64,000 nucleotides of DNA, from assembly GCF_031877795.1 (NCBI RefSeq), contig NC_133937.1, positions 17,201,501 to 17,265,500 of the forward strand, in the 5' to 3' direction. The number at the start of each line of letters is the position of its first letter. The stretch's first letter is position 1. Made by a program: the position numbers and the translations under genes. Origin of the DNA: Strix aluco (Eukaryota; Chordata; Aves; Strigiformes; Strigidae). This document shows, piece by piece, positions 1 through 13,913 of the stretch. The notes beneath the pieces are model-generated. The model had not been told where the DNA came from. It ran no database searches and saw only the letters and a program-made list of their open reading frames with translations.

Positions 1-3000
1 AATACTAACTCTTTATAGTTTGAGGCTTCTATGGATTATTTATAACTAGGATAGAATTTTCAGACAGAAATGGGATTTTTAATATCAGCAGTCTTGCTCA
101 GAACATTTTTATTGAGGAAATATGTTTGTATGGCTGTGGAAGCCATCGGGATGCTTGGAGTAAAAGAGTACAGAAAGAGAAGACTGGGTTAAATTAATTC
201 CTGCTAAATACCTACCAGCAGACTTGCTGTCTATATGGGGAGCTGGAGACAGAATTGTACCAGGGTAAAAAGGATACTGTGTCTATTTATAGCACTGCCT
301 TCAACACTGTAGGAATTCAAAGGAAAGCTCCAACTCAGCACACAGACTTCTCATCATCTGCTTCTGTCAAGATTAAATCGGGGCTGAGATCATTCCCTTC
401 CTCTGCAAATCCTTGCTAGGAAGGATCTGTTTCTTTCTGCAAGTAAGGAACTATCATGGTACAAACCACTCCAGGGTTCATATGGTCTGAGTTCTGGGAG
501 CCCTCACCCAGTCAAATGTCACCTCTTTCCCCTTGGTAGTCAGAGGAAGGGGAGAAAAAGAGCCTCAGAAGCCTCAGCACTTTAGCAGGAAAGACCAAAG
601 GTGTTTCACCTGCTCTGCATTCCTGCTCCCCATACTGTCCCCAGCCCTTCTCCTTATACCAGATGCTCTGGGGAACTTGCAAACAAAAGGGTAGTGTAGC
701 TTCAGCACGCTCCCAGGGCCAGGCGGCAGAGAGGGGAAGAGGAACAGGGTCCTGGCACACGGTCATGGTCACTCATGGTGCCACTTACTGAGATGAGGCC
801 CTAATCCTACAGGGGTACGTGCCCCTCTTGCCACTGCAGGGCCATCCATCTCTGGGAAGGAGTGGGCTGCAGTAGGTGTGTGGGGCACCTGTTTATCAGT
901 AGAAATTATCTCTGATGCTAAGAGTACAAATGAGAGCAGCCTTGGAAAAGGTATTAGCAAAAACCTGACCGCCACTCTAAAAATAAGGCAGGCTCCTGGA
1001 GTTCCTTTGCTCCGCTCTACTTTTAGCATCATGGTGCCTCAGATCTTTCCTTCTCATCTTCCACCTTCCAGTGTCTCTTTAATAAGAGCTGCTCTTTCAT
1101 TCTTCACAAAGCACTACCTACTCTACTCTCTCGGTGCTCCTCTTTTGTAATTCCATTATCAAGCTGTCTGCTAGGTGGGGAGCAGAAGTTGCAGGACTTG
1201 GTGCTGCCTTTGAGGTACAGGTAATTATTACGTGCATCTGTTATTGTGGTTGCTGCCTCAACAGGTGGAAAACATGCTGTTCTTTGACAGATTTGCAGCA
1301 CTCTGCTCCTGCTTTGTCTTTTCTCTAAAGCCCGTTGTGTGGTGTTCCTAAAATAATAAACACAGCCTCACTGCTGCCACAAAAACCCTTGGTAAATATA
1401 TTTTTATGGGAATGAAATATTAAAGGATTTGAACAGTTATTCACTGAAAGCAAAGTATGAGCAGTAAGGTTGGGTAAAGATTCAAAGGCTGGCTTGCTTC
1501 CTTTCCCTGGGGCACATCAAGGCTGTACTGTTTGCACTTTAGAGATGGATAGTGGGGAATTACTTAACCCAAAATGATGGAAACAATTCAGACTATAATA
1601 ATATAGCATGAGAGTTTCTCACATTACATCTATTCCCCATACGGCTGGCTATATTCTGCCTTCAAATTCACGTGCACAACTCTCATTGGATTCTGGAGGA
1701 ACTGTATTTGAAGCCAAAATGCATTTCATTGTCTTTCTGAAGTCTCTCTACAGTTTAGTTGCTAAATCCTGAGCTCAAGGACTGAGGACAAAGCTTGTCT
1801 AAACATTTTCCAGTGTCTGTCTCTGTGAGATTCCCATCTGCTGTGTTTTATTTCCAATTTCATCTTCCTACTTTCCTAAAAACACAAAGCAGAAACACAC
1901 GTTTCCTCTGCCCTGAAGTGCAGGAATCACCAAATTTCCCAGCAGGTTCTCCCACAACATATGATGGATCCAAGTTTGTCTACAAATGCTACAAGCCCTT
2001 TGTGGAGTAGAAAGGGAGGAGACCAGAAATGTGGGCCAAGTTTCTGAGTGTTATGAACACCCCCCCGTCCCCCAAAGGGACTTCATATCCTGTTTCCTCT
2101 CTCCCAAAAATTTCACCTGGCTTTCGGTTTCATTAGGAGAAATACACATTGCTGGAGTCCAGGCTCTAAGTCTTTGCTTCATGCTTCCTGCTGACACTGC
2201 AGAGACTACAAGAGCCATGAAAGCTGTCTCTGACCTGGGGGCTTCAAATTTACTACAATAGCAGAGCAAATTAAATGGAGAGCACGTTAAGCGGGTTGGG
2301 AGATTGTTGTTGACCAACAAATCTTCATTAAGTTCCCGCACCAAGCTGTGCTGCACCTCCGATGGAACTGATTATTGTGTCTCCATCTGTGTTTCAACTA
2401 TTTCTCCACCAGGCTTAAAAGAAATTCAAACTTGCTTTAGGTCTAATTAGAAATAAAACACAATATTATCCACTCTGCCCCATGCACGCAGCCAGTTTGT
2501 AGGTGTTGGTGCATCATTCAAACAGGCCAAGTTCCACTCTGGTCACCACCAGTTATTTACTGCCCTGGTTTTTGCTAGTTCTTTTATTTACTGCCAGTGT
2601 CTCACAGAGATTTTGTTCACTGTTTTATGGTGACTCTCTGGATTACTGGTTTGCATTACCAGTGACAAAGTCTGAGATCAGTTCCTGGCACTGCTCTCCA
2701 GACGTTTCAGCTCAACCCCAAGAGTTCATACAACTCGCACCTCCCCACAGCAAAGCCTGTGCTTGGCCTAACAGCAGCTTTCACAGGATTAGAGCAAAGC
2801 CCCGTTCTGATATTCATGACTAAAGGGAGGCTACCACAACTGGGGCCTCTGACAGCCTTCCCTGCAGACCACTACTAGAAATACAGCTCCACAGGTAAAA
2901 ATCAGGTGCCAAGCTACTCTGCTATATGGGCTTTAAAAAACACTCTGCCCAATTTAGGTCAAACGTAGAGAGGTTTGAGGAAAAAGTACAAGGGAAAGCA

Positions 3001-3099
3001 AGGGGAATTAAACAGCAGTACTGAGAGTTACATAGCTTTAGCATCTGCAGTGTACAAGCACAGCAGGATCTTCTACCACAGACTGTCCTTGCCCTAAGG

Positions 3100-3153
3100 T
3101 AAGGTAAGAAACAATTACTAGGTATTTCTCTTCTAAATGTAAGGTAAGAAACA
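3100..3153. repeat. 14-bp direct repeat, two copies 40 bp apart
   Basis: The sequence TAAGGTAAGAAACA occurs at 3100-3113 and again without change at 3140-3153. Each copy contains GGTAAG, which resembles a splice donor, but no exon is recognised beside either. It is probably a small local duplication. Confidence 0.7.
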
Positions 3154-4869
3154 AAAGGTACATGGAGATACAGCATGAATGAGGGAGTTAGCCTTCAGTG
3201 TCATTCTTTGTCAGATAACATTTATGGTGGCCAAACTATGTGTTGGTCATGGAGATTGGCCATACCCCATACCATGTTGTCCTCAGAGTCAGGTAGCACT
3301 TGAAAAACATGGACAGGACTCAACCTTTTCTGTATCAAAGAGAATGCATCAGTTATTTGGGTTTATGCAGCAGCACCTCAGCACACAGGCTGTTACTGGT
3401 TCCCAGCACTTGGGCACAGCAAGGCAGCCTCCCTTTCACAAAGCTTTCCTGTTGTGTCCCAGGCAAGACTGAAGAGTGCAGCCACAGCAGTTGCCTTATA
3501 GAGGGATCCAAATTATTTTTTCTAGTGGTTAATTGGTTTCTATGCTCTAGAAGAACATATGTTCTGTTCTTTTTGTACCAGGTGATCTATGACATTTGGG
3601 GACACATATTTTTAACTGCTAGTTTGTTTTATAAATATGGTAAGAGTTAACCTAAAGGACAAATGATTAGAAATACCCATAATCCCACAAGCTAATATAA
3701 CTGCTGGGAAATTCTAGACCTCAAATCAGCTGTGCTACAGAATATGATGAGTTCCTATTTTTTTTCCTTCAGTAGACTTAGTAGCGAGATTTTACAATGA
3801 GAAGAAAGCAATTTGCTTAGCTGACTTGGGATTTCATCTCCTTCTGTTGCATCTCTTCGACTATACACACTTCAGCAAGCAAGTCTCAACTCTGTTCAGT
3901 CTCAGTCTGACCTCTGTACTAACTTGATTTATTGTTTTCAGTTCTCAAATAGTATATTACGTTATACCCCAAAGGGTCTGATTAGAACTGGCCAGTATTT
4001 TAATGATTTATGAGGGGCATCTGGAACCGCATGGGTAGTATACGTGTTGTGTCACTACTATAGGAGGAGTCTGTATTGATCATACCAGCGTGCTGCAAGA
4101 GAAGACTGTGTCAAATTCCAATAAGCTTTAGTTCACAAACCTGATTTGACAGGTGGCCAAGCTTGCACTGGGACTGACCATAGTTCTCATGGTGGGAATA
4201 AAAGAAAACAGCTGGATTGCTTCTAGCCATTGCATTATGAGAGGATTTCCATTCCTTTCTTTTGTTCTATTTCTGTCTTGCAGTGGTTAAGGAGGTGTTT
4301 ATCCTTCCCAGTTCTGTAGCCAAAAACCTGGGCAACAGGAGCTTGCTATCAGCTCTGTGGTTTATCTTTCTGCCAGAAGATACTGGTGAGAAATACAGGC
4401 TACTGGAACTAGCCTTCCAAACCTCTCCTGCCATGGCTATCACATTGCTAGAAAGTCTCAGATCAGAGAGACTGGGGTGAGAGAAAGACAAAGAAACAAT
4501 TAGATTTTTAAGCCATAATGTCACTGCATTTAATAAGGAATCGTGCTATTTTTTTAGGGTATCTCTAAAGGATGACTTTGCAGTCACTGAAAGAAGGGTA
4601 TCAGGAGCACAGCATGGTGATATAGGGTTCTTCTGTGTCCTTGGTTTGATTTTACATGTTCTGAATTCTATTTTGAGCACCAAAGCCAAAATGTGCTAAA
4701 GTATTCCTAGGAAATCTCATCCCCAGCATGGAAGTCCAATCTTGACCATGCCTTTCACCTCATAATGTAAGCTGCTTTTGACTCACTAGAGGTGGGCACA
4801 GCTTTTGACCCAAATTAAACCCAAGGGTGACTCTACCCAGTTTCAGCTATCACTACTAGTGTTTGACAG

Positions 4870-5035
4870 CACTCCGGCCCTGGGTTGCTTCCCAGCTCAG
4901 ACTTGTGGTGAGATGTAGAAAAATCATCCACCTTAACTTTACTATCTCCACCTGTGTGGTGGGAACAGCAGTGTCTTCCTCACAGGCACACTGTGATAAC
5001 TATAACATTCATTCCAGTGCTTAAGAAACACCAGG
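4870..5035 (+). repeat. Ancient MIR/CORE-SINE-like relic
   Basis: The segment reads like a decayed MIR in the forward direction. It has a head resembling 'actccgg...cctgggtt...cccagctc', a middle like 'ttaac...tctccacctgtg', then 'cttcctcacagg...tgtgataa', and a tail ending 'ccagtgcttaagaa'. The order and spacing of these blocks follow the MIR consensus as I remember it, with heavy divergence. MIR and related CORE-SINEs persist as old relics in amniotes. I made no alignment, so the family name is tentative. Confidence 0.5.
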
Positions 5036-8000
5036 GAACCGCGGCCGCCTACCTCCTGCTGTTTCCCGTCTTCCTTCCTAGCAGGTTGCTCAACCCTCCT
5101 GCTATGCCACCGTAGGGATACGTGCCTGCTGTCTCCTGCAAGTTGGGTAGCATAGAGCTATCTTCATGGTGCTGGTAGAGACCACAGGACAAGAACAAAG
5201 AGCAGTGAAGCTGTCAATACTCCCAGACAGAACAGACCCCAAATAAAAGGCAATATATTGTTTTTAAGATAGAAGAACATACCAGAGCTAGTCACAGGGG
5301 AGAAGGGCTTTGCATTGTGCCATCCTTTCAGTTAAATCCTTCAGGCAGAAGCCATTCATTTGTAATGGGATTCTTTGAATTCTGAAGCCTGATGTTTCCA
5401 GTGTGGGGCTGGAGGACACTGCTATACTAGTTATTGTTACAGCAGCCTCATTCACCTTCAGATGTGGCCTGCTAAACTCTGGTGGGGACACAGGATACCA
5501 ACCTAAGAGACTGCATTGCAACTGGGGTTCTGTGCAAGGCACAGCACAGGAAATTCTTGGCCTCTGAACACTGCTGAAGCAAGAAACAAACATGTCTTCT
5601 GCCTCTAGATCATTTTGGAGGTGACCTGGGAAAATTAGATCAGGCTAGATTAAGAGTTTGCAACACAGAGTAAGCCTGAAGAATAAAACCATGTCAGAGA
5701 CTGGAAGCAACAGCTAAGTGACACTTTGTTCTTCTTTCATTAAGCTAGATGCAGCATGCCCAGCAACCCATTTGTGGCTTTCTTGTGTTGTGTTCAGTTG
5801 GAAGTGAGATGTCCAGATCAACACCCCTTACAAAGTTGACAGTATGCAAAAGAATGTAGTAGTAGGGCTGCTTGGCAGTTGCAGTTTCACCCCAAATAGC
5901 CACAGAGAGGGAGCAGAGCATATACCCTGCGGTGTATAGCACTAACAGGCTCTGCCTCCCACACAACGACAGTGCTGAGGCTGAAACATATCACTGCAAA
6001 TACAAGCCTCCAGTCCACTGGATCTGCTTCAGAGAAATAGACTCAGCATATTTCAGGAGATTGTGAATAAACCCAGGCTTGTACCTCTCCACAGGGTTAT
6101 GCTCTACTAACATTATCCAGTAATGAGAGCACCACACACTCTCTGCAACTGCAGGCTGCAAATATTGGTAAAGCATTACTAAAAGTCATGTAAAAGCAAC
6201 TAGGATTTGTGGTGTTCAGGGAAGATGAAGGCTTTGGAGTGGTTGTACCAAAACACCAGTGTCAGCCAGACAACCCAGCTGGTTACTAACAGCTCTAAGA
6301 GGAAATCAAAGTGGTACACGTTACTCCTGATTTATAGCAATCTGCGTCAAGTTGCCCACCTGTCTTTCAGAATGTCCTTTGAGTTTTTCAGTAGTCTTCT
6401 AAGGGTGCTTCCACAAGAAAAATAACAGAGTTTATCCGTACAGAGCATACTTACTGGCTTTCACCTCGGACAAGTCATTGCTGGAGGCAATAGAGACACA
6501 GCAATGTAACCCTTGTGCACAGAAGAGCCAGCCTTAACATGGAAGAACTGAATTTTAGGCAAGCTTGTCTTCAATTGGGAGCATAGGGATAGCAAGAGTG
6601 TCTCATGAATGTAGCATGTCCAAGAGCTGTTTAGTGCTACAATACTGTAGATTGGAATTCTTGTTTTCTCAAGAGGGGGTGAAAAATATCAGTACTTCAT
6701 GGAGGAAGGAGTTATAGACTGTCAGAACTGGTCATCAGTCAAGTCTGATGGCTGAAGTCCATTGCAGAAGACGACACTAGCAATGATGTTTGATCTAGGA
6801 GTGGCAGCCTGACATGGAGCTAGAGAGACTCTCAAATATGGGCATGCTGTTGCAGTGACAAGTAGCATGGAGACATATAAGATGCATTTTGGACCAGTTA
6901 CTGTCTTTGGGTCATATGCAGTGTGTCTGATTCTCTACCAGATCAGGTTGGGTTAATGGGTATAAGGATGCACTTAGCAGCTGAGAGCACAGGAGTACCA
7001 AGGGGTTCCGGAGGGCCCAATTTTGTAGCTGAACTTCTGTGCTTACAGCCAAAAGCCCTGTGTCTTTGCTTGGACTAGGGCTGGAGGGGAACTGACTTCC
7101 CTTTGCTTGCTTGCCAAGAGCCAAGTTCAGGTCCTTAGAGCTCTACAGTGGTCTCGCTCCAGCTGATGACTTCATGAACACCTAGTGTCGGGAGGAACAC
7201 AGCTCCCTGCACAGCTTTAAATGTTTGTGTTTCCCTGCATATGCCGATGACATCATTGCCACCTGAGGGCCTGAACTCTGGTCTTGGCAGGTAAAAGCCT
7301 TTCGGGTCACCTTACATTGGGATTCTTGCTCTCGATGCATATTTATGTAATGATTGCTAGATGGCTGTAATTAAATGACTGTAAAGCACCACCTAAAATG
7401 CACTAGTAATAAATTCTTAATAGCTGATGCTATAACAAGCAGTTACAAAAAAATATATTGTAACATGCAGATTGTTAACAGTGTCTGGGCCTGTTTAATG
7501 CACAGCTTTAAATCGTTACAATGCACACTATTAAAATGGCATGTAAAATTTGTAACTAGTAAATAAAAGGTCCAATTCAGCAACAGAATATACCCAAGCT
7601 TCAGTGGTGAAGAAGCCACAGAAAAGCTTGAAGTGGATGAGCTGTCTCCTCCTATCTCTGCAATCCTTTCAGTGGTGCTATCTAGCAGCCGTGGTTTCTG
7701 TAAAGCGTGCTCCATGTGCTCACCCCTGCCTGGTGCAGACTCTATCCCTTCCTCTGTCCTGACTCAGAAACGTGGTTAGGATCCCATTTATATTACAAAA
7801 ACGCAACTGTGTCCACAAAACCCTTGGTTTTGCATTCCTTGAGAAAGGGGTGGGTCAGGGAAAATCCATTTAGCTGCCCATATTTTTCACTTTTATCCAG
7901 TCAAAGCTGCAGTGTGGGCAATATCTCTACAGATATGATTTCCTGTGGCTAAGGAATAAAATAAATATACATGCAAACCAGAAAAATCAGCAAAATCAGC

Positions 8001-8221
8001 AGGTTGGCCAGGTTTTGCACATTTGGTACAACATTGCTGCACATGAAACATTGCTCCTTCTGTCTAGCCACTGTCAGGAACCACACACATGGTTGGTAAA
8101 TACAAGTGTACTAACCAGCTGATGACAAGGGAATATTTTATACTACAGTTACAGACAAAAATGAGGCCACCCTGCCTTAGGGCCTGCATACTGATGTACA
8201 TCCTGAAACAGTCAAGACCAT

Positions 8222-8256
8222 CAGGTCTGAGCCCTGCTGGCTGGGTCTCAGACTTG
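8222..8256. other. Short imperfect hairpin
   Basis: Bases 8222-8234 pair with 8243-8256 as a 13-bp stem with one G-U pair and one bulged T (8246), enclosing an 8-nt loop. It is too short to be a typical microRNA precursor and lies in gene-free DNA. No function is claimed. Confidence 0.5.
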
Positions 8257-11133
8257 CTATGAAAAAATTAGACATTTTTGAGGCTTCTGAGGCCTGGCAA
8301 CCCATAACATCAGTGGAAGCTGTGGTAAATTCAACATATTTGAGAACCAGGATGGGTTGATTAATTTCTTCCTTACATTTGAGTAATGCTTTGCATCAGA
8401 AATGTTGCTGCTGTTTTCCCTAGATGTCACATGGAGGAAAATTCTACTTGGACAGAGGAGAGGTGTACAGTTAGGACAGAAAATTGGGTACCAATGCAAT
8501 ACTGAGGGGGAAGAAAAGCAAACAGATGTTTTCCTCTTCTTTGTACTCCTCAAAGCTGTCCAATATAGAGATTAATTTAGTTAGTCTGCTCCTCAACATA
8601 GGCTCTGCATGGTCCACCTAAATGGATTTTGCCAAGTCACACCAAGTGGGTGCCTTTCCCTAAACATATAGCTGGGTTAAAGTTGTGGGTTTGGAAGCGT
8701 CTACTAAATTTGGAAGTGCTATTCAGATTACATCCTCCAGCTGCTGGAGAGATTTTCTTACAAACAGTTGGCTACTCAAATACCTTGTGCCTCCCTGGAA
8801 ACTGCCTCTATTTCAGCTTTCAAGTCCAGCCAGCCTTACCTCAGTCATCGCTGTATTTGATTCATACCATCTATATCTCATAGCACTCCTAGCAATTGAT
8901 AAATTATGGTTCCAGTGAGACTATCGGGTTAAACACCAAGGAAGAAAGAATGATGACAGTAACACTTGTCATTTGTGTGGAGATGTAGCAACACAAAACC
9001 CTCTCTCAGACATATGTTATATTGGAGGAATCTTTTCAAGGGGTAGGTTTTCTGAGAAACGTTTATGAGTTTTGAATACACGATAGGCATGAACTTGACA
9101 CGACCTACTTTGGCCAAGCCCTGGGCTTCAGCCTGGTCTTTTACCACCACAAATCAGTCTATTTGAAGTGCAGTCAGACTGATATCTTCACTGAGATGTC
9201 AAGGTTACAGTGCATACCAGCTTGAGAAAAAAACAGCATGTAGAGCACTTTGTTATCAGGATTTAAAAATTCAGAAATATTTTTACTAAAGCCAGAGTAA
9301 AATGGCTATGTTCTACCCATACACAAAAGCCAATACCATGTCTGGGATGATTAATTATTCAATACATCATTGAAATGAGAACACTAACATCCTTATACTA
9401 TACTCAAATCCCTCCTTTACCTTGGCATTGGAAAATGCAAGGAAAAACAGAGGATATAAAGGCTTTCTACTAAATATCCTAGACACAAGAATTGTTTTTT
9501 CCTGACTTTCCAGAGCACCATGCTGCAGAGTTTTGTGTCACCCTATCTCATCCTGAACACCATCCTCTCAGCTTAACCTCGTGCTAATGTAATGCCAAAC
9601 TGTCAAATTACACTGACTTTTGAGTTTGTTCTTTCTTAATTAAATACTATAGTGTTGGAGAAATCAGATAAAAGGTGGCACATATTTCCAAGGTCTGAGA
9701 TACCTGTCCAGGGATACCTGTCTCTAAAGGCCCTCTCCTCAGCATGGCACTGAACAGCACTAATTGTGTTACAGATAAAGCTGTAGTCATTGAATTAACT
9801 GACAAACAACCAAAGCATCCATAGTATATGCAGTCCACAGGGGCATTCACTGCTGGGAAGAGAGGAAGCCTAAACAGTCAGGGAGGAGATACTCTCTGGG
9901 ACTTTTCACAGAACCACTTTCCTTTCATCCTGGGATAGTCCATATATAAGGAACAATTGATGTGGCTGCTCTTGTAGCCCAACTGCAGCAAAGCCACTAA
10001 TGGGTTTCTAGAAAGGCAGTTACAGCTGCAGGCATAGCATGGCGACACATATGGCCTGTGTCATACTCTAGGTCACTCTAGATATCAGAATGACCTTCTG
10101 CTCTGTGATAGGCCTCTTTGATTGCAATTCTCCTGCTAGTCATAATTAAGGAAATTCTATTACACAGTTCAGATACAATTACAGTTGTAGTACAAACCAA
10201 TTCAAAATTAATCTAAATATAACGGTAAAATTTCTCCTACGTGATTGAATAATTACTGGAATACAACTCCAGTAGGGCAAAGATCAGGAATGTTTCATAT
10301 GAATATCATTCAGAAACTGGCATTTTAGAATTGTATTGCTCATTCATACAACACACATCACAGAAACAGATCCACTAAAAAAAGCAAATATAGCTGAATT
10401 GAGCTGAGAATCATTAAAAGCATATTTTTAAAATGAAGAACCACCACATTATTACATATAATCATTTTCCTTTCACACTAATTTGTTTTAATCTGTTCAT
10501 GCTCCTTATAAAACATTACACAATTTTAATCATAGCATTGTTTTCTTTAAATATGTGCATTTCAGTAAATGACACTTGCATGTATAAATTTAGTGAGTTA
10601 AAATGTTAAGACTGACACTAGAACTGAGCAGTCATTTATTCAGAAAAAAATTGCCTTGTTTTCCTGTCTGTAAATTTTCTATGGAAAGCTATTTTTTTTT
10701 TCAGCGTATTCATTACTCAACATATTAGTTGAATAGTCCTACAGAGACTTCTCTGCTTTTGAATCATTCACAGCCTGTTAGTTCCAATTGTTTCACATTT
10801 GATATTTGAACCCTGGTCCTTCCTTTTTATTGGACATAGAGTTTACATGAACCGATGCTGTTCTTCAGTTGAAAAAATGCGATCAGAATGCAGATGGAAT
10901 AAGTTTTGTACACAGCATCAGCAGTTCTTGTCTGTGTTTCAACAGGAGTAAATTCCTTAGTTATAATACAAGATCAATATGAGCAAAAGCTTAAAGCCAT
11001 CTTAAGATAATTCTGAAGAAACACACCCATCTTTTAAAGACCATTATTCCACAACTTTTGGTATCCACATAGCACACACTACCTTCTTTTGCCAAGCCTA
11101 CGCAGTTATGTTCCCTTCTAGAAAGACAACTTT

Positions 11134-11149
11134 AAAAAAAAAAAAAAAA
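11134..11149. repeat. Poly-A run of 16
   Basis: Uninterrupted run of 16 A. It lies about 50 bp outside the stop end of the long minus-strand open frame, on the + strand sense. It could be a chance homopolymer or a retroposition scar, but no matching inserted element was identified. Confidence 0.8.
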
Positions 11150-11196
11150 TCTCTGAAGGAGCACTTTTCCTAAGGTGTGCTATACTTCAGAGTTAT

Positions 11197-12132
11197 TCAC
11201 CCAGCTGTTACAGGGATGGAGTTATGGACCTGGAAAGCACAGCTCCCAGAAGGGCTGCTGAGTGAGCTGTCACCTGTCCCTCTCCATCTTAATGGCAGCC
11301 TGAACACCTCAACGTCAACAGAACTTTTGGGCACCGCCCTGTATTTCTCCACTCCTGTGAGGCTTAGGAAAGCAAAGCTGACAGCAGCCTTCAGTCCTCT
11401 GAGGCTAGATAATACGAAAATCAAAGTATTTATACAGGGGAGAGGGTGAGAGGAAGGGATTACAGGCAGTACTAAATAAGAAAAAAACCCAAACCAGTTG
11501 AAAACAACTTTATAGGGAGTGAGAAGTGCCCTAGAGTGGTCATTAGCGATGCTGCAAAGAATGAGATACATCCAAAAAGGGGAACATTTGCTGCAGATAT
11601 TATGAGGTGGGAAAGATTTGAGGAGGCTGTTATTCTTGGAAGTATTTAATGAACTGGCAGATGGCCCTGTGGTCAGGACACAGGAAATGCAAGTCCCATT
11701 TCTGCTGCAAGACCTCCTGTGTGGGATCAGAGAAGGCACACTGGTGTCTGAGATCACCAGCGGGAGCTGGGCAGACCTGGTGCAGTGGGCACTGGGATGG
11801 CCAGTGTCAAAGCAGCTCTCAAAATCGACGGGAGATGTCTGTTCCAGTGTGGGAATTCCTCCATGCCTCCTCTTGCATAAAACCATCCAAAATGGGCAAG
11901 AACATCTGCTTTTGTTTTCACAGTAAAAGCTGACACTGGAGGAGATATGCACATTTGGGAGGGGAACACATTCCACAGTGGAGCTCTTTGTAATACAAAC
12001 AATACAAGACCATCCTGGGAACATCATTATGTGGTGAAAACTTACTGTATTCAAGAGGACAAGGCTGCCTATGAAGGTGGCAGAAGAAGGTGCACTGAAA
12101 TAAGAGGGTCCCTCTTGGCAGCTCGGTGGCAA
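11197..12132 (-). other. Unexplained 311-codon open frame
   Basis: This is the longest ATG-to-stop frame in the window, on the minus strand. The predicted product is rich in Ser, Pro, Cys and Leu. I recognise no domain, catalytic motif or signal sequence. Shorter open frames overlap on the + strand (11177-11449, 11618-11926, 11947-12192), so the whole segment is poor in stop codons in several frames. That fits composition bias or an old decayed coding or retroposed sequence better than a single live gene. There is no intron structure and no convincing promoter. I list it because of its length and do not call it a gene. Confidence 0.25.
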
Positions 12133-13902
12133 GGCAAATCACCCAGAGTGCATGGTGGAAGGGTGGCTTCTAGTCAATGTTCAGTGGCCTAACACTGACA
12201 GAACAGTCACTGCTGCCCTCCTTTGTTTCTGGGGACATTTCAGGGACTTAGTTACTCCATTTCTCCTTCAGCAAAACAATGGATTAATATAAAGTTGCAA
12301 CAAGCTCCCAAGACAGGCTAGTCTTTATACTCTCTCTGTGCATGCAGAAGTACCTTGATGGGAAACTAGGAAAACCTTTCACCCCAGTTAGTGTTTGGAA
12401 AGAAATTGTCAGTGGTGCTTGAACATGCATACAACCTATTTGTAAATGATAGAGATGTTCAGCAGAAAGATGAAAGATTTCAGGTTTACTGTCCTGGACC
12501 GTTCTACCCCAAACTATCCCTCTAATCTTTTATGCAAAAGGCATTCAGTAGGCAGCGCCAGAGCAAGACTTTGACTCATTGACTACTTCACCCATGTCCT
12601 AGACAGATGCTTCTGTTCTAAAACTGCATGAGTTTACAGACTTCCCAATATCTCTAATGCAGATGCTTGACTAATTTTTAGAATATAGAAAAAAATATAT
12701 TTTTAATGTTTTCTTAAAACAGAACTCTAGTAAAAATAGAATTTCTATTCCCCTTTTAAAAAAATCCTCCCAGGAGTTCAAATCTATAGCTAACACAAGG
12801 AACCACTATTTCAAAAGAAATGTACCACATGGGAACAGAGTAATTCCAGAGATAAACTGATGTCTAAAAAAAGTGTTTCTCCTTGTAATTGAAGTATTTA
12901 CTTCAAGATTAGAAATGGGATAGTTCTTGGAGGGACAGAGAAGAAAGGAATGCGAATGAAACAACCTAATAAAAAAAAATGTATTAATGCTCATATGAAT
13001 GGCAGCTGGAATCACTATAACTTACTCTTGTGGATTTTTTCTACCATGAACATTTGTCATGAGGACAACACGTATGTCTGGTAACTACCATTGGAAAGAA
13101 CCAAAATACTCCTTACAGAGTTTCCCCTGCTGAAGCTAACAATTAAGAGCTAACCAGTGAATAAGATTTTGCATGACCAATTCTATTCAATTCAGCTCAG
13201 TTTGTTGAGCAAATTATAAAAGGAAAATCAGATAAAGTATATATAAGGAAGTCCTAGTTACATGGTTAAAGGAAAAGCTCAGCATACCAAATTAGTAACT
13301 TGTTTCCACACCCACTGAGTAGCTACACTTACACAATACATTTTCTGTAGCATTACCTCTTTCTATTCGAAAGCAGAACTCATGTACTGGCATATCAAGG
13401 ACTGGGCTGTTTCACTGCGGTAATAGCGTCTAGAATTTCAGATAGTAGTATGAACGTCCCCGCTTCACATGAAAAAAATCTTTAAAAATATAATCATGAA
13501 GTTTTAATCAAGTATTGGAAAGAAGGGTTGAGTATTCAGATCAGAATAAGCCTACTGAGGCTCTGAGCATAGCAGTTAGCAAAAGCTTTTGCTTCCAATT
13601 TGCCGCAATAATATAAAACTTTATTTTAGAAGCACAGGCTTTGAAATCATTGTCTGAACCACAACTTGGAACTATGTGAACCACTGATTGTCTTTGTTTA
13701 GGACTGTCATCATTTAGATTGCAACAGTATTCCCAAGTCCAGTCATGGCCTCTGCTGTGATAAGCACATAAACACACACGAGAGAGTATCCAAAAGCTTA
13801 TTACTGTAACTGTTGTCAAGCTTTGCGAGGGGGTAAGGGGAGGTGAGAGGAAGAGAGGGTGACCTAAGAAATGTCTCTGCCTGGTGGTGAATGTCTGCAC
13901 TC

Positions 13903-13912
13903 CACCTTTCAG
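13903..13912 (+). promoter_or_regulatory. Candidate splice acceptor just before the DUSP13B start
   Basis: The tract 'cacctttcag' ends in AG at 13911-13912, immediately followed by G and then the ATG at 13914. This looks like a 3' splice site and suggests that the first coding exon is preceded by one or more untranslated exons whose position I cannot see. The reading frame is also open upstream to an ATG at 13884, so an unspliced start there adding 10 residues is possible. Confidence 0.5.
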
Positions 13913-13913
13913 G

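Larger units (their letters stand above)
1..13912. other. Gene-poor flank upstream of DUSP13B
   Basis: I see no exon with recognisable protein similarity on either strand. Open frames here are short or low-information. It may contain untranslated 5' exons and the promoter of DUSP13B, because a splice-acceptor-like sequence ends one base before the start codon, but none can be placed from sequence alone. Separate entries cover a SINE-like relic near 4.9 kb, a 14-bp direct repeat near 3.1 kb, a small hairpin near 8.2 kb, AT-rich stretches near 7.3 and 10.2 kb, a poly-A run at 11134, and a long minus-strand open frame at 11197-12132. Confidence 0.6.

Noticed and set aside
5039-5051. GC-rich word containing GCGGCCGC, suspected CpG-island edge
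   Set aside because: Isolated in ordinary sequence, with no sustained CpG density around it.
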